Shown piece by piece: positions 27,412 to 36,435 of a stretch of 64,000 nucleotides of DNA. Made by a program: the position numbers and the translations under genes. The notes beneath the pieces are model-generated. The model did not search any database, had not been told where the DNA came from, and saw only the letters and a program-made list of their open reading frames with translations. The stretch comes from Brevundimonas sp. GTDB lineage: Bacteria; Pseudomonadota; Alphaproteobacteria; Caulobacterales; Caulobacteraceae. Numbering within the stretch: position 1 is the stretch's first letter; each line of letters opens with the position of its first letter. Location of the stretch: positions 124,001 to 188,000 of the forward strand of contig QFQU01000002.1 in the NCBI GenBank assembly GCA_003248965.1. The letters run 5' to 3'.

Positions 27412-28926
27412 ATGGCCGACATCCTGACCCCCGCCCTCGGTGAATCCGTCACCGAAGCCACCATCGCCAAATGGACCAAGAAGGTCGGCGACGCGGTCAA
27501 GAAGGACGAACTGCTCGTCGAGCTTGAAACCGACAAGGTCTCGCTGGAAGTCGTGGCGCCCGCCAACGGCGTCCTGGCCGACATCAAGGCCGCCGAGGGC
27601 GACACCGTCGTGCCGGGAACCGTCCTGGGCGTGGTGAGCGAGGGCGCGGCCGCCGCCGCTCCCGCCGCCCCTAAGGCCGCCGCGCCGAAGGGCGAAGCCA
27701 AGGCCGCTCCGGCCGCTGCTGCGAGCGCCATCGACATCACCGTGCCGGTGATGGGCGAAAGCGTCGCCGAAGGCTCCATGGGCAAGTGGCTCAAGAAATC
27801 GGGCGATGCGGTCAAGAAGGACGAACTGCTGGTCGAGATCGAGACCGACAAGGTCGCGGTCGAGGTTTCGGCCCCCGCCGACGGCGTCCTGACCATCGCC
27901 GCCGACGAAGGCGCGACCGTCACCCCGGGCCAGAAGATCGGTTCGGTTTCGGGATCTGGGGCCGGCGCAGCCCCCGCCGCTGCTCCGGCTCCGGCCGCTG
28001 CGGCGCCGGCCAACACCGGATCGGCCCAGGTTTCGGGAGCAAAGAACGACGCCCTGTCGCCGGCCGTCCAGCGCGTGGTCGCCGAAAACAATCTGGACCC
28101 CAAGGCCATCGCCGCCACGGGCCCCAAGGGCAACATCACCAAGGGCGACGCCATCGCCGCCATCGGCCAGGCCTCGGCTCCGGCCCCTGTCGCCGCTGCT
28201 GCGCCTGCCGCGCCGCGCGCCCTGGCCCCACGCGAAGAGCGGGTGAAGATGACGCGCCTGCGTCAGACCATCGCCCGCCGCCTGAAGGAATCGCAGAACA
28301 CGGCCGCCCAGCTGACCACCTTCAATGAGGTGGACATGACCAACATCATGGCCCTGCGCGCCCAGTACAAGGACGCTTTCGAGAAGCGCCACGGCGTGAA
28401 GCTGGGCTTCATGTCCTTCTTCACCAAGGCGGTGGTCGCGGCCCTGCACGAAATCCCGGCCGTCAACGCCGAGATCGACGGCACGGACATCATCTACAAG
28501 AACCATTACGACATCGGCGTCGCCGTCGGCACCGACAAGGGTCTGGTGGTTCCGGTCCTGCGCGACGCGGACACCCTGACCCTGGCCGGGATCGAGAAGG
28601 GCATCGCCGCCCTGGGCAAGGCCGCCCGCGACGGCGCCCTGACTATGGACCAGATGCAGGGCGGCACCTTCACCATCACCAACGGCGGCACCTATGGCTC
28701 GCTGATGTCGACGCCGATCCTGAACGCGCCGCAATCGGGCATCCTGGGCATGCACAATATCGTCCAGCGCCCGATGGCGGTGAACGGCGAGGTCAAGATT
28801 CGCCCCATGATGTATCTGGCCCTCAGCTACGATCACCGCATCGTGGACGGCAAGGAGGCGGTCACATTCCTGGTCCGCGTCAAGGAACTGCTGGAAGACC
28901 CGCAGCGGGCCCTGTTGGACCTGTAA
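27412..28926 (+). CDS. sucB: 2-oxoglutarate dehydrogenase E2 with two lipoyl domains
   Basis: A 504-residue dihydrolipoyllysine succinyltransferase. Two lipoyl domains in tandem: residues 2-77 with ETDKVSLEV (lipoyl Lys42) and ~106-182 with ETDKVAVEV (Lys147), joined by an Ala/Pro linker. A peripheral E3-binding domain (LSPAVQRVVAENNLDPKAI, ~215-250) follows, then the catalytic acyltransferase core ending in LSYDHRIVDGKEAV with the active-site His. Typical SucB has one lipoyl domain, so this is a longer form. No lpd (E3) gene follows in the window; a strong terminator comes right after the stop. Confidence 0.96.
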   Translation: MADILTPALGESVTEATIAKWTKKVGDAVKKDELLVELETDKVSLEVVAPANGVLADIKAAEGDTVVPGTVLGVVSEGAAAAAPAAPKAAAPKGEAKAAPAAAASAIDITVPVMGESVAEGSMGKWLKKSGDAVKKDELLVEIETDKVAVEVSAPADGVLTIAADEGATVTPGQKIGSVSGSGAGAAPAAAPAPAAAAPANTGSAQVSGAKNDALSPAVQRVVAENNLDPKAIAATGPKGNITKGDAIAAIGQASAPAPVAAAAPAAPRALAPREERVKMTRLRQTIARRLKESQNTAAQLTTFNEVDMTNIMALRAQYKDAFEKRHGVKLGFMSFFTKAVVAALHEIPAVNAEIDGTDIIYKNHYDIGVAVGTDKGLVVPVLRDADTLTLAGIEKGIAALGKAARDGALTMDQMQGGTFTITNGGTYGSLMSTPILNAPQSGILGMHNIVQRPMAVNGEVKIRPMMYLALSYDHRIVDGKEAVTFLVRVKELLEDPQRALLDL

Positions 28927-28932
28927 GTCACG

Positions 28933-28962
28933 AAGGGGCGGCCGATCAGGCCGCCCCTTTTT
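28933..28962 (+). terminator. Intrinsic terminator after sucAB
   Basis: AAGGGGCGGCC (28933-28943) pairs perfectly with GGCCGCCCCTT (28949-28959) across GATCA, followed by TTTTTG. Strong rho-independent terminator. Confidence 0.92.
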
Positions 28963-28983
28963 GTTAACGTAAAGGGTTCGCCG

Positions 28984-29607
28984 ATGCTGACGCTGCACAC
29001 CGCCCCCGGCTCCTGCAGCCGCGCCAGCCATATCGCGCTGGAGGAGGCGGGGCTGGACTATCAGGCCCGCTACGTCGACTTCGCTCGCGGCGATCAGCGC
29101 CAGCCCGAGTTCCTGGCGATCAATCCCAAGGGGCGCGTGCCCGCCCTGGTCACAGATCGCGGCGTCCTGACCGAGGGACCGGCCATCCTGGCCTATGTCG
29201 CCGCCCTGGCGCCCGAAGCCAGGCTGGCGCCGACCGATCCATTCGACTTCGCCCGGATGCAGGCCTTCAACCTCTATCTGGCCACCACCATCCATGTCGC
29301 CCACGCTCACGGCCGACGCGCCGCCCGCTGGAGCGACGACCCCGCCGCCCAGGCCAGCATGGCCGCCAAGGTCAGCGAGAACATGAGCGCGGGCTTCGAC
29401 CTGATCGAGGCAGGGCTGGATGGCGAATGGGTGATGGGCGACGCCTATTCGGTCGCCGATCCCTATCTGTTCGTCTTCTCGGGCTGGTTGGCCGGCGACG
29501 GCGTGGACATCGCCCGGTTCCCCAAGGTCGCGGATCATTTCCAGCGTATGGCCCGGCGTCCCGCCGTCCAGCGCGTCCTGACCTGGGAGGCCGCGCGAGC
29601 GGACTGA
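28984..29607 (+). CDS. Glutathione S-transferase family protein
   Basis: A 207-residue GST-like protein. The thioredoxin-like N-terminal domain begins LTLHTAPGSCSRASHIALEEAG with a Ser/Cys in the active-site position, and contains NPKGRVPALVTDRG (cis-Pro) and LTEGPAILAYVA, the glutathione-gamma-glutamyl site. The C-terminal domain is all helical (DPYLFVFSGWLAGDGVD). Substrate unknown. The start is only 22 bp after the sucB terminator, so its own promoter must lie within or before that hairpin. Confidence 0.88.
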   Translation: MLTLHTAPGSCSRASHIALEEAGLDYQARYVDFARGDQRQPEFLAINPKGRVPALVTDRGVLTEGPAILAYVAALAPEARLAPTDPFDFARMQAFNLYLATTIHVAHAHGRRAARWSDDPAAQASMAAKVSENMSAGFDLIEAGLDGEWVMGDAYSVADPYLFVFSGWLAGDGVDIARFPKVADHFQRMARRPAVQRVLTWEAARAD

Positions 29608-29711
29608 AAAACCAACGGTTGTGTCTTTCCGGCGTCGGTCAGGGTACGATCATCAGCCAAGTTTGATTTATCGCATTTCGCACCGCCCGATTTCATGGCC
29701 ATATTCTCGCC

Positions 29712-30101
29712 ATGGAGTGGGCAGCGCGCGCGATCGGGGTGTTTTACGTCTTGGGCGGACTGATGCTCCTGTATCAAGCCTGGCTTAACTGGCGCCTCCA
29801 GCAGGCCCTGTCGCACCTGGTCTCCACCTCCTTCAACGACCAGCTGGCGGATGGCGTGATCGCGCTGGGCGGTCTTATGGTCCTGGCCTCGGGCCTGGCG
29901 CTGGCGGCGCTCAGCGCCTGGGCGGTCATCGCGTTTTCGGCGGGCTGGGCGATACAGGCGGCCTATCTGCTGTGGGCCAATCGTTCGAACCTGGACGATC
30001 CACCAGCCGCCGGACGCCGCCGGGCGGTTCACGCCTTCGCCGGCTACACCGCCGCGACGGCCCTGGTCCTGCTGCTGCCGCTGACCGGCGTGCTGGACTG
30101 A
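29712..30101 (+). CDS. Small integral membrane protein of unknown function
   Basis: A 129-residue protein with four predicted membrane helices at about 5-25, 45-65, 70-92 and 108-126 (IGVFYVLGGLMLLYQAW; DGVIALGGLMVLASGLALAAL; SAWAVIAFSAGWAIQAAYLLW; TAATALVLLLPLTG). No family is recognised. The 104 bp before it is AT-rich compared with the surroundings and probably holds its promoter. It converges on prfA with a 4-bp gap. Confidence 0.65.
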   Translation: MEWAARAIGVFYVLGGLMLLYQAWLNWRLQQALSHLVSTSFNDQLADGVIALGGLMVLASGLALAALSAWAVIAFSAGWAIQAAYLLWANRSNLDDPPAAGRRRAVHAFAGYTAATALVLLLPLTGVLD

Positions 30102-30105
30102 CGCC

Positions 30106-31173
30106 TCAGCCGAACTCGGCTTCCAGATCGGCCAGGCGCGCGGCCTGGTCCTCGGCGATCAGGGCGTCCAGCAGGGGGTCGATCTCGCCTTCCAGTATCT
30201 GCGGCAGGCTGTGCAGGGTCAGGCCGATCCGGTGGTCGGTCACGCGCCCCTGCGGGAAGTTGTAGGTGCGGATGCGTTCGGACCGGTCGCCCGACCCTAC
30301 CTGGGACTTGCGCGAGTCGGCCCGCGCCAGATCCTTGGCCTGGCGCTGCATGTCGTACAGCCGCACCCGCAGGTTCTTCATCGCCTTGTCGCGGTTCACG
30401 TGCTGCGACTTCTCCGACGAGGTGACGACGATGCCCGTGGGCAGGTGGGTGATCCGCACGGCCGAATCGGTCTTGTTGACGTGCTGGCCGCCCGCGCCGG
30501 AACTGCGGAAGGTGTCGATGCGGATGTCCTGGTCGCGGATCTCGATCTCGACGTCCTCGACCTCGGGCAGGACGGCGACCGTGGCCGCCGAGGTGTGGAT
30601 GCGTCCGCCGGCCTCGGTCGTCGGCACGCGCTGGACCCGATGCACCCCGCTTTCGAACTTCAGCCGGCCGAAGACGCCGTCGCCGGTGACGGTGGCGACG
30701 ATCTCCTTGTAGCCGCCGGCGTCGCCCTCGGACACGCTGTCGATCTCCACCCGCCAGCCGCGCGTGGAGGCGTAGCGCGAATACATGCGGAACAGGTCGC
30801 CAGCGAACAGGGCCGCCTCGTCCCCGCCGGTGCCGGCGCGCACCTCCAGCACGGCCGAGGCGTTCTCGTCCGCATCGCGCGGCGCCAGCAGCAGGGCGAC
30901 CTGACGTTCCAGCTCGGGCAGACGGTCGGTCAGGGCGCGAAGCTCGTCCTCGGCCATGGCCGCCATTTCGGGATCGGCGGTCATCGCCTCCAGGTCCGCC
31001 ATCTCGGCGCGGACGCGCGCCAGGCCCTGAACGGCGTCGGCGACGGGCTTCAGTTCGGCGTGCTCCTTGGACAGGCGCACGATCTCGGCCCCGTCGGTCG
31101 CCGCGCCCATGCGGGCCTCGACCTCGTGGAAACGGTCGAGCACCTGATCGAGACGGGCCTGGGGCAGTCGCAA
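30106..31173 (-). CDS. prfA: Peptide chain release factor 1
   Basis: A 355-residue class I release factor recognising UAA/UAG. Stop-codon recognition motif PxT as PTT at residues 184-186, and the peptidyl-tRNA hydrolysis motif GAGGQHVNKTDSAVRITH with GGQ at 228-230, where the Gln is the usual site of methylation by PrmC. Length matches RF1. The apparent start is a TTG at 31173 (MRLPQARLDQVLDRF fits family N-termini); no better in-frame ATG or ribosome-binding site is seen upstream. prmC, often next to prfA, is absent here. Confidence 0.95.
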   Translation of the reverse strand: MRLPQARLDQVLDRFHEVEARMGAATDGAEIVRLSKEHAELKPVADAVQGLARVRAEMADLEAMTADPEMAAMAEDELRALTDRLPELERQVALLLAPRDADENASAVLEVRAGTGGDEAALFAGDLFRMYSRYASTRGWRVEIDSVSEGDAGGYKEIVATVTGDGVFGRLKFESGVHRVQRVPTTEAGGRIHTSAATVAVLPEVEDVEIEIRDQDIRIDTFRSSGAGGQHVNKTDSAVRITHLPTGIVVTSSEKSQHVNRDKAMKNLRVRLYDMQRQAKDLARADSRKSQVGSGDRSERIRTYNFPQGRVTDHRIGLTLHSLPQILEGEIDPLLDALIAEDQAARLADLEAEFG

Positions 31174-31354
31174 GAGGAAGACATCCTGAGGGAGAGGGAG
31201 TGAGGGGCGTCCTTACCCGGCGCGGATGCGCCTGTCGATTGCGGGCGCGCCGTCGATCCGATGGTCAACTCTTGGTCACGATGGCGTCAGGCGCGGTGAC
31301 GGATCGCCCCTGGACCGTTTAGCTGACGCCCAGCCACCGCCCAGGAGGATGTCC

Positions 31355-31990
31355 ATGTTCGATCGCCCCCAATCTTCCGTCGCTTCCGACACAGGCCCCG
31401 ATCAGATAGCCGTCGCCGAAAGCGTCGAGCGGCTGTGCCGACTGTACGACGACCGCCTGGACCAGGCAGGCCAGGCCCTGTCGCCGCGCGACCTGCAGGA
31501 GTTGAACGCCCTGGCCGCCGTCTACGACCTGGACATCCAGCGGCCGGCGCAGGACGTCTGGCGCGACCTGCGGGCCGTCCTGGTGCGTCAGGCGCCGGTT
31601 GCGGGCGAACGGGCGACGAGCCCCGAAGGCCATGCCCTGACCCTGCTGGTGGTGGAGGACGACCCGGACGCGGCCGCCTCCCTGACCGAACTGCTCGGCG
31701 AGGCGGGCCACAACGTCATCGGACCGTTTCACAGCGCCGCGGCGGCCGAGGCGGCGGCGGCCCTGCACGACATCGACGCGGCCCTGCTGGACATCAATCT
31801 GTCGGATCAGATGACGGGGGTGGATCTGGCCCGCACCCTGCGCGACCGCTGGGCCGTGCGGGTCATCTTCACCTCCGGCGACGTGGCGGCGGCAGCGCGC
31901 CATGCCGATCTGGCCGAGGCGCTTTTGCTGAAGCCCTACAACGGCGCCCAGATACTGGAGGTCGTGGATCGCCTGGCCGCCAAGGCCTGA
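31355..31990 (+). CDS. Response regulator with an N-terminal helical domain
   Basis: A 211-residue protein whose receiver domain is at the C-terminus (~96-208): LLVVEDDPD at the acidic pocket, phospho-acceptor Asp146 in ALLDINLSD, switch Thr/Ser in IFTSGD (173-174), and Lys193 in LLKPY. The N-terminal ~80 residues are helical and not recognised. There is no DNA-binding or enzyme output domain, so signalling is likely by protein interaction. The start at ATG 31355 is chosen because AGGAGG at 31343-31348 is 6 nt upstream; the ATG at 31349 directly abuts it. No histidine kinase is adjacent. Confidence 0.85.
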   Translation: MFDRPQSSVASDTGPDQIAVAESVERLCRLYDDRLDQAGQALSPRDLQELNALAAVYDLDIQRPAQDVWRDLRAVLVRQAPVAGERATSPEGHALTLLVVEDDPDAAASLTELLGEAGHNVIGPFHSAAAAEAAAALHDIDAALLDINLSDQMTGVDLARTLRDRWAVRVIFTSGDVAAAARHADLAEALLLKPYNGAQILEVVDRLAAKA

Positions 31991-31994
31991 CCGG

Positions 31995-32771
31995 ATGGAA
32001 GACTTCCTGCTGTTTCTGGTGGTGGGTTTCCTGGCCCAGATGGTCGATGGCGCCCTGGGCATGGCCTATGGGGTCATCTCCTCCACCGTCCTGTTGTCGT
32101 TCGGGGTGCCGCCGGCGACGGCGTCCGCCAGCGTCCACGCCGCGGAAGTCTTCACCACCGCCGCCTCGGCCGGGTCGCACACGGTCAACAAGAACGTGAA
32201 CTGGAAGCTGTTCGCCCCCCTGGCCCTGGGCGGCGTTGTCGGCGGGGGCGCGGGCGCCTTCCTGCTGACCAGCATCGACGGCGACGCCATCCGGCCCTGG
32301 ATCACCGCCTATCTGGCGATCATGGGCCTGGTCATCATCTGGCGCGCGACGCGACAGACGCGCGAGCGGCTGTTTCCCCGCCGTTTCGCCGGGCCGCTGG
32401 GCCTGGTCGGCGGCTTCTTCGACGCCGTGGGCGGAGGCGGCTGGGGGCCGACGGTCACGACCACCCTGGTCGGCTCGGGCCAGGACCCGCGCGTGTCGAT
32501 CGGCACCACCAATACGGCCGAGTTCTTCGTCACCTCGGCGGTGTCGGCTACCTTCCTGGTCGCCCTGCTGACCGGCCACTGGCAGGAGGCGGAAGGCATC
32601 GCCACCCACGCCACGGCGGTAGCGGGGCTGGTGCTGGGCGGCCTGGTCGCCGCGCCCTTCGCCGGGATCATCGCCCGCATCGCACCGCGCCGGGCCTTGA
32701 CCTATGGCGTCGGGGCCGTCGTCCTGCTGTCGGCCGGCTACCAGGCGCTGCGACTGTTCAAGCTGATCTGA
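31995..32771 (+). CDS. TSUP-family (TauE/SafE) membrane transporter
   Basis: A 258-residue integral membrane protein with about eight helices. Conserved TSUP features: FLVVGFLAQMVDGALGMAYG at the N-terminus (first repeat) and LVGGFFDAVGGGGWGP in the middle (second repeat), then the GTTNTAEFFVT segment. The family exports or imports sulfite, sulfonates and other small organosulfur or carboxylate anions; the substrate here is unknown. It starts 4 bp after the response regulator stop, so the two are co-transcribed. Confidence 0.88.
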   Translation: MEDFLLFLVVGFLAQMVDGALGMAYGVISSTVLLSFGVPPATASASVHAAEVFTTAASAGSHTVNKNVNWKLFAPLALGGVVGGGAGAFLLTSIDGDAIRPWITAYLAIMGLVIIWRATRQTRERLFPRRFAGPLGLVGGFFDAVGGGGWGPTVTTTLVGSGQDPRVSIGTTNTAEFFVTSAVSATFLVALLTGHWQEAEGIATHATAVAGLVLGGLVAAPFAGIIARIAPRRALTYGVGAVVLLSAGYQALRLFKLI

Positions 32772-32830
32772 CAAGCCAGCGGCGCCGGACCCGAAGACCC
32801 GACGCCGCCCTGGTTCGGCATCCGGTCAGC

Positions 32831-33358
32831 TTACCGCGCGCGGGCGCGGAAGCGCGTCAGGAAGGTCTTGATGTTTTCGCGGATCGAGGCTTCGTTGGCC
32901 ATGCGCAGTCGCTCGGTCGCCAGCAGGGACTGGCCCATGGAAGCCGTGCCCGTGGCGGCCACCGTCTCGTCGAACAGGACCCGCTCGGCGCGCGTGACCG
33001 TATAGCGGACCTGGCTGATCACCGACAGGTCGAAGCCCGCCAACGGCTGTTTCAGGTCGATCAGGGACGCCGAAACCGTCATCGGCTGACCCTCCGTTCC
33101 CATATAGCCGGCGGCGGCGAGCGAGTTCTCCAGCGCGGTCTTGAAGTCGGCGTTGGAGACCTGGGAGGTCCAAAGCGGATTGGTGCCTTGCCCGCCCGAG
33201 ACGGTCACGGTGGTGACGGCGTGATAGCCCAGGTCGCTCGATGAGGCGGTCAGGCCCGGCGTGGCGGGCAGGGTCATCAGGGCCGGGTTGGACGGGCTGG
33301 CGCAGGCGGCCAGGCCCATCAGGGCGACGACGGCCGCGCCGACGGCGAGACGGCGCAT
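32831..33358 (-). CDS. Putative envelope lipoprotein
   Basis: A 175-residue lipoprotein with signal MRRLAVGAAVVALMGLAAC (lipobox LAAC). The mature domain (ADFKTALENSLAAAGY; FDLSVISQVRYTVTRAERVLFDETV; RMANEASIRENIKTFLTRF) looks like a compact alpha/beta fold as found in periplasmic assembly lipoproteins, but no specific family is assigned. It begins 2 bp after the stop of the PEGA lipoprotein gene, so the two are one operon and both should reach the envelope. Confidence 0.72.
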   Translation of the reverse strand: MRRLAVGAAVVALMGLAACASPSNPALMTLPATPGLTASSSDLGYHAVTTVTVSGGQGTNPLWTSQVSNADFKTALENSLAAAGYMGTEGQPMTVSASLIDLKQPLAGFDLSVISQVRYTVTRAERVLFDETVAATGTASMGQSLLATERLRMANEASIRENIKTFLTRFRARAR

Positions 33359-33360
33359 CC

Positions 33361-33831
33361 TCAGCGCGTCCCCGCCGGGGCGGGCGCGACCGGCGCCGGC
33401 GTCCGCGCCGCCGCCGCTTCCTCGGCCGGGGTGCGCAGCGTCACCGTCAGCGGATTGGGCTTCAGATCGTTGAGGGCCCCTGAGGTGGCGTCCACCGCCC
33501 CGCCGATCAGGCCGCCGACCAGGACGTTGCCGGCCAGGGCCGCGCCGCCCGCGCCGGACATGCTGCTGGTCACTTCCACGGTCTGGGAGACGTAGCCGTC
33601 CTTGGACACGGTCACGTTGAACCCGTCCTTGCGCGACATGCGGAAGGTGCAGGGGGTCGAGACGCACTCGAAGCCGTTCGAGGTGGTGACGTGCGCGCCG
33701 GGAGGGGTGCTCTCGACGGTGAATTGCTGGGTGGTGCCGCGCGTCATCGTGGCGCAAGCCGGCACGGAAAGCGCCACGCCGACGAGCGCGAGCGCACGCA
33801 CGCCGAAGCGCGCGACAGTCTTGGAAATCAT
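33361..33831 (-). CDS. PEGA-domain-like lipoprotein
   Basis: A 156-residue exported protein with signal and lipobox (VRALALVGVALSVPAC). Residues ~32-85 (TTQQFTVESTPPGAHVTTSN, CVSTPCTFRMSRKDGFNVTV, KDGYVSQTVEV) have the PEGA beta-repeat pattern including a likely disulphide pair. A Gly-rich hydrophobic stretch (GAALAGNVLVGGLIGGAVD) follows, then a Pro/Ala tail. Probably anchored at the outer membrane; a scaffold or binding role is usual for PEGA domains. First gene of a two-gene operon. Confidence 0.75.
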   Translation of the reverse strand: MISKTVARFGVRALALVGVALSVPACATMTRGTTQQFTVESTPPGAHVTTSNGFECVSTPCTFRMSRKDGFNVTVSKDGYVSQTVEVTSSMSGAGGAALAGNVLVGGLIGGAVDATSGALNDLKPNPLTVTLRTPAEEAAAARTPAPVAPAPAGTR

Positions 33832-33970
33832 GGAAGCCCCATATCAGAACGACCCGCCTCCCCGACGGGTCTAAAGCGCAGGTTGCATAGCGGCGGTACG
33901 CGCGTCAATCACGGATCGGTGACGCTTGACCGCCAGGACGACCGCCACGGTGCGGCGGCTTGTCGCAGGG

Positions 33971-35107
33971 CTATTCCGCCGCCTGGACCTCGGCGGCGCG
34001 GGCGGCGGTCAGTTCGGCGGCCTTCTGTTCGACCAGGTCGACGATGTGGTCGATCATGCCGTCGTTGGCCTGTTTGTGGGCGATCTTGCCGTTCAGATAG
34101 ATCATGCCCGCGCCCTTGCCGCCGCCGGTGAAGCCGATGTCGGTATAGAGGGCCTCGCCCGGGCCGTTCACGACGCAGCCGATGATCGACAGGCTCATGG
34201 GCGTGGAGATATGGGCCAGCTTCTCTTCCAGAAGGGCCACCGTCTCGATGACGTTGAAACCCTGACGTGCGCACGAGGGGCAGGCGATGATGTTGACCCC
34301 CCGGTGGCGCAGACCCAGCGATTTCAGGATGTCGAAGCCGACCTTGATCTCCTCGACCGGATCGGCGGCCAGGGATACGCGGATGGTGTCGCCGATCCCG
34401 GCCCACAGCATCGACCCCAGGCCGATGGCGGACTTGATCGTGCCGGTGCGCAAGGGCCCCGCCTCGGTCACGCCCAAATGAAGCGGGCAGTCGATCGCCT
34501 CAGCCAGTTGCTGATAGGCGGCGACGGTCAGGAAGGGGTCGGACGCCTTCACCGAGATCTTGAACTCGTGGAAGTCGTGGTCCTGCAGGATGCGGGCGTG
34601 ATTCAGGGCGCTTTCGACCATGGCGTCGGGGCAGGGCTCGCCGTATTTTTCCAGCAGTTCCTTTTCCAGCGAGCCGGCGTTGACGCCGATCCGCATCGAA
34701 CAGCCGTTGTCCTTGGCCGCCTGAATGACGTCGCGGACGCGGTCGGCCGAACCGATGTTGCCCGGATTGATGCGCAGGCAGGCGGCGCCCGCCTCGGCCG
34801 CCTCGATGCCGCGCTTGTAGTGGAAGTGGATGTCGGCGACCAAGGGGACCTTGGCCTCGCGCACGATGGTCTTGAAGGCGGCGGTCGACTCTACGTCGGG
34901 GCAGGAGACGCGCACGATGTCGGCGCCGGCCTCTTCCAGCTGGCGGATCTGGTCGATCGTCGCGGCGGCGTCGGACGTCGGCGTATTAGTCATCGACTGG
35001 ACGCTGATCGGGGCGTCGCCGCCCACCAGAACGGAGCCGACGCGGATCTGGCGGCTCTTGCGGCGCTCGATATGGCGCCAGGGGCGGACGTGGGTATGGT
35101 CGCTCAT
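33971..35107 (-). CDS. ispG: 4-hydroxy-3-methylbut-2-enyl-diphosphate synthase
   Basis: A 378-residue GcpE/IspG, the MEP-pathway iron-sulfur enzyme that reductively converts MEcPP to HMBPP for isoprenoid synthesis. TIM-barrel start RVGSVLVGGDAPISVQSMTNT. The [4Fe-4S] cysteines lie in IIACPSCARQGFNV and SIIGCVVNGPGEA, with the following Glu as fourth ligand. Normal length. It sits directly downstream of a rodZ-like gene, the same order as in many proteobacteria. Confidence 0.97.
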   Translation of the reverse strand: MSDHTHVRPWRHIERRKSRQIRVGSVLVGGDAPISVQSMTNTPTSDAAATIDQIRQLEEAGADIVRVSCPDVESTAAFKTIVREAKVPLVADIHFHYKRGIEAAEAGAACLRINPGNIGSADRVRDVIQAAKDNGCSMRIGVNAGSLEKELLEKYGEPCPDAMVESALNHARILQDHDFHEFKISVKASDPFLTVAAYQQLAEAIDCPLHLGVTEAGPLRTGTIKSAIGLGSMLWAGIGDTIRVSLAADPVEEIKVGFDILKSLGLRHRGVNIIACPSCARQGFNVIETVALLEEKLAHISTPMSLSIIGCVVNGPGEALYTDIGFTGGGKGAGMIYLNGKIAHKQANDGMIDHIVDLVEQKAAELTAARAAEVQAAE

Positions 35108-35155
35108 CGGGTGCTCATATAGGCCGAGGATGACGACGGGACCACGGCGGACCGA

Positions 35156-36289
35156 TCAGTTGGGCGCGGAAACGGGCGCGACGGGCGGCGGCGTCGCAGC
35201 CGAGGGCGGCGCAGGCGACGGCGCGGCCGCCGGGACGCGGGCGGCGGTCTGGGCCTGCGCTTGAGCCTGCGCTTGAGCCTGGGCCTGGGCGCGCGCCTGG
35301 GCCTCGGCCAACTGACGGGTCGCCTGGCCCGCGCGGGCGTTCAACTGCGCCAGCGGCGTCAGAACGGCCGGCAGGGCCCCGCCGTATTCGCCGTTCAGAT
35401 ACACGTCGAAGGCGGCCGGATCCGAGACGTCGATGGTCGCCGCAGCCGCCAGGGGGGCGCGCCACGCCTCTCCGGCGGCCATCTGACGGGCGAACAGGGC
35501 CTGACCGTCGCCGATACGGACCACGAGCGCGCCGGGCTTGCGGGCCTGGATCACCACCTGGGAGGCGTTGGCCGGCGCCCCATAGACGGCGCCGCGCGGA
35601 TTGAACGCCTTCTGTACCGGCCCCTGCTCCTTGGCGGCGGCCAGGGCGGCCATGGCCTCCGGGTCGTTCGGATCGACCCCGGCCAGCTGAGCCTCCAGGC
35701 CCGGGGTGACATAGAGGGCTGGGGTCGTCTGGTCGGGCGGGGCGGCCCTGGGCGCGCCCAGGGCGATCGGCGCGCCGTCGGCGCGGGCGCGCCAGGCGTC
35801 GGGCACGGCGGCGATGTCGGAGGCGCGAGGGGCGCGCAGCAGGCTGATACGCTGAAACACGTTCCAGCCGATCACGGCCAGAACCACGACGGCGATCCCG
35901 GCGACGATGCGCGGCGACTGGCGCTTCATGTCCTCGAAGGCGATGCCGACCGGCGGCTTCAGCGGCGTGGTGGTGTCGGGACTTTCGCGCTTGAACCGCT
36001 CCACCGCCGACTGCTCGTCCAGGCCCAGGGCGGCGGCGTAGGCGCGGACATAGCCGATGGCGAAGACGCGCGACGGCAGGGACGACCAGTCATTCTGCTC
36101 CAGGGCGGTCAGGAAGCGGCGGTGGACCTTGGTCTCGGCGGCCAGTTCGGCCAGGGACTTGCCCGAACGGTCGCGCGCCGTGCGCAGGCCCTCGCCCAGG
36201 GTCGCGGCCGCGTCGAGGACATGACCCATGTCCTGTCCGTCCGAAGAAGCCTGCGACTGGTCGGGACCCGATCCCGCTGACAGCGTCAT
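35156..36289 (-). CDS. RodZ-like cell-shape protein (HTH_25, DUF4115)
   Basis: A 377-residue bitopic protein. A cytoplasmic HTH_25 domain spans ~32-100 (LGEGLRTARDRSGKSLAELA, TKVHRRFLTALEQNDWSSLP, GYVRAYAAALGLD), a transmembrane helix ~127-145, and a periplasmic DUF4115 domain ~240-325 (VVIQARKPGALVVRIGDGQ; FDVYLNGEYGGAL). RodZ links MreB to the elongation machinery. The C-terminus carries a low-complexity run of alternating Gln and Ala encoded by short DNA repeats (about 35249-35295), likely variable in length. The ATG at 36289 is used; longer in-frame starts add no conserved residues. The ispG neighbour supports the assignment. Confidence 0.82.
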   Translation of the reverse strand: MTLSAGSGPDQSQASSDGQDMGHVLDAAATLGEGLRTARDRSGKSLAELAAETKVHRRFLTALEQNDWSSLPSRVFAIGYVRAYAAALGLDEQSAVERFKRESPDTTTPLKPPVGIAFEDMKRQSPRIVAGIAVVVLAVIGWNVFQRISLLRAPRASDIAAVPDAWRARADGAPIALGAPRAAPPDQTTPALYVTPGLEAQLAGVDPNDPEAMAALAAAKEQGPVQKAFNPRGAVYGAPANASQVVIQARKPGALVVRIGDGQALFARQMAAGEAWRAPLAAAATIDVSDPAAFDVYLNGEYGGALPAVLTPLAQLNARAGQATRQLAEAQARAQAQAQAQAQAQAQTAARVPAAAPSPAPPSAATPPPVAPVSAPN

Positions 36290-36435
36290 GACGCCTGGTT
36301 CCCTATGCCTGCTGGCATTGATCCGGACACGCCAGGGCGGCCGATCCATTGCGCCCTAGTAGAGGATGGCTCGCCCCGCTTCAACCGACGCCTGAGGCCC
36401 GGCGACGATGGACGGTCGGACAGGCGAAAAACAGA

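Noticed and set aside
25926..28163. Long antisense frame across sucA and sucB
   Set aside because: Shadow of conserved dehydrogenase genes; no signature in the translation.
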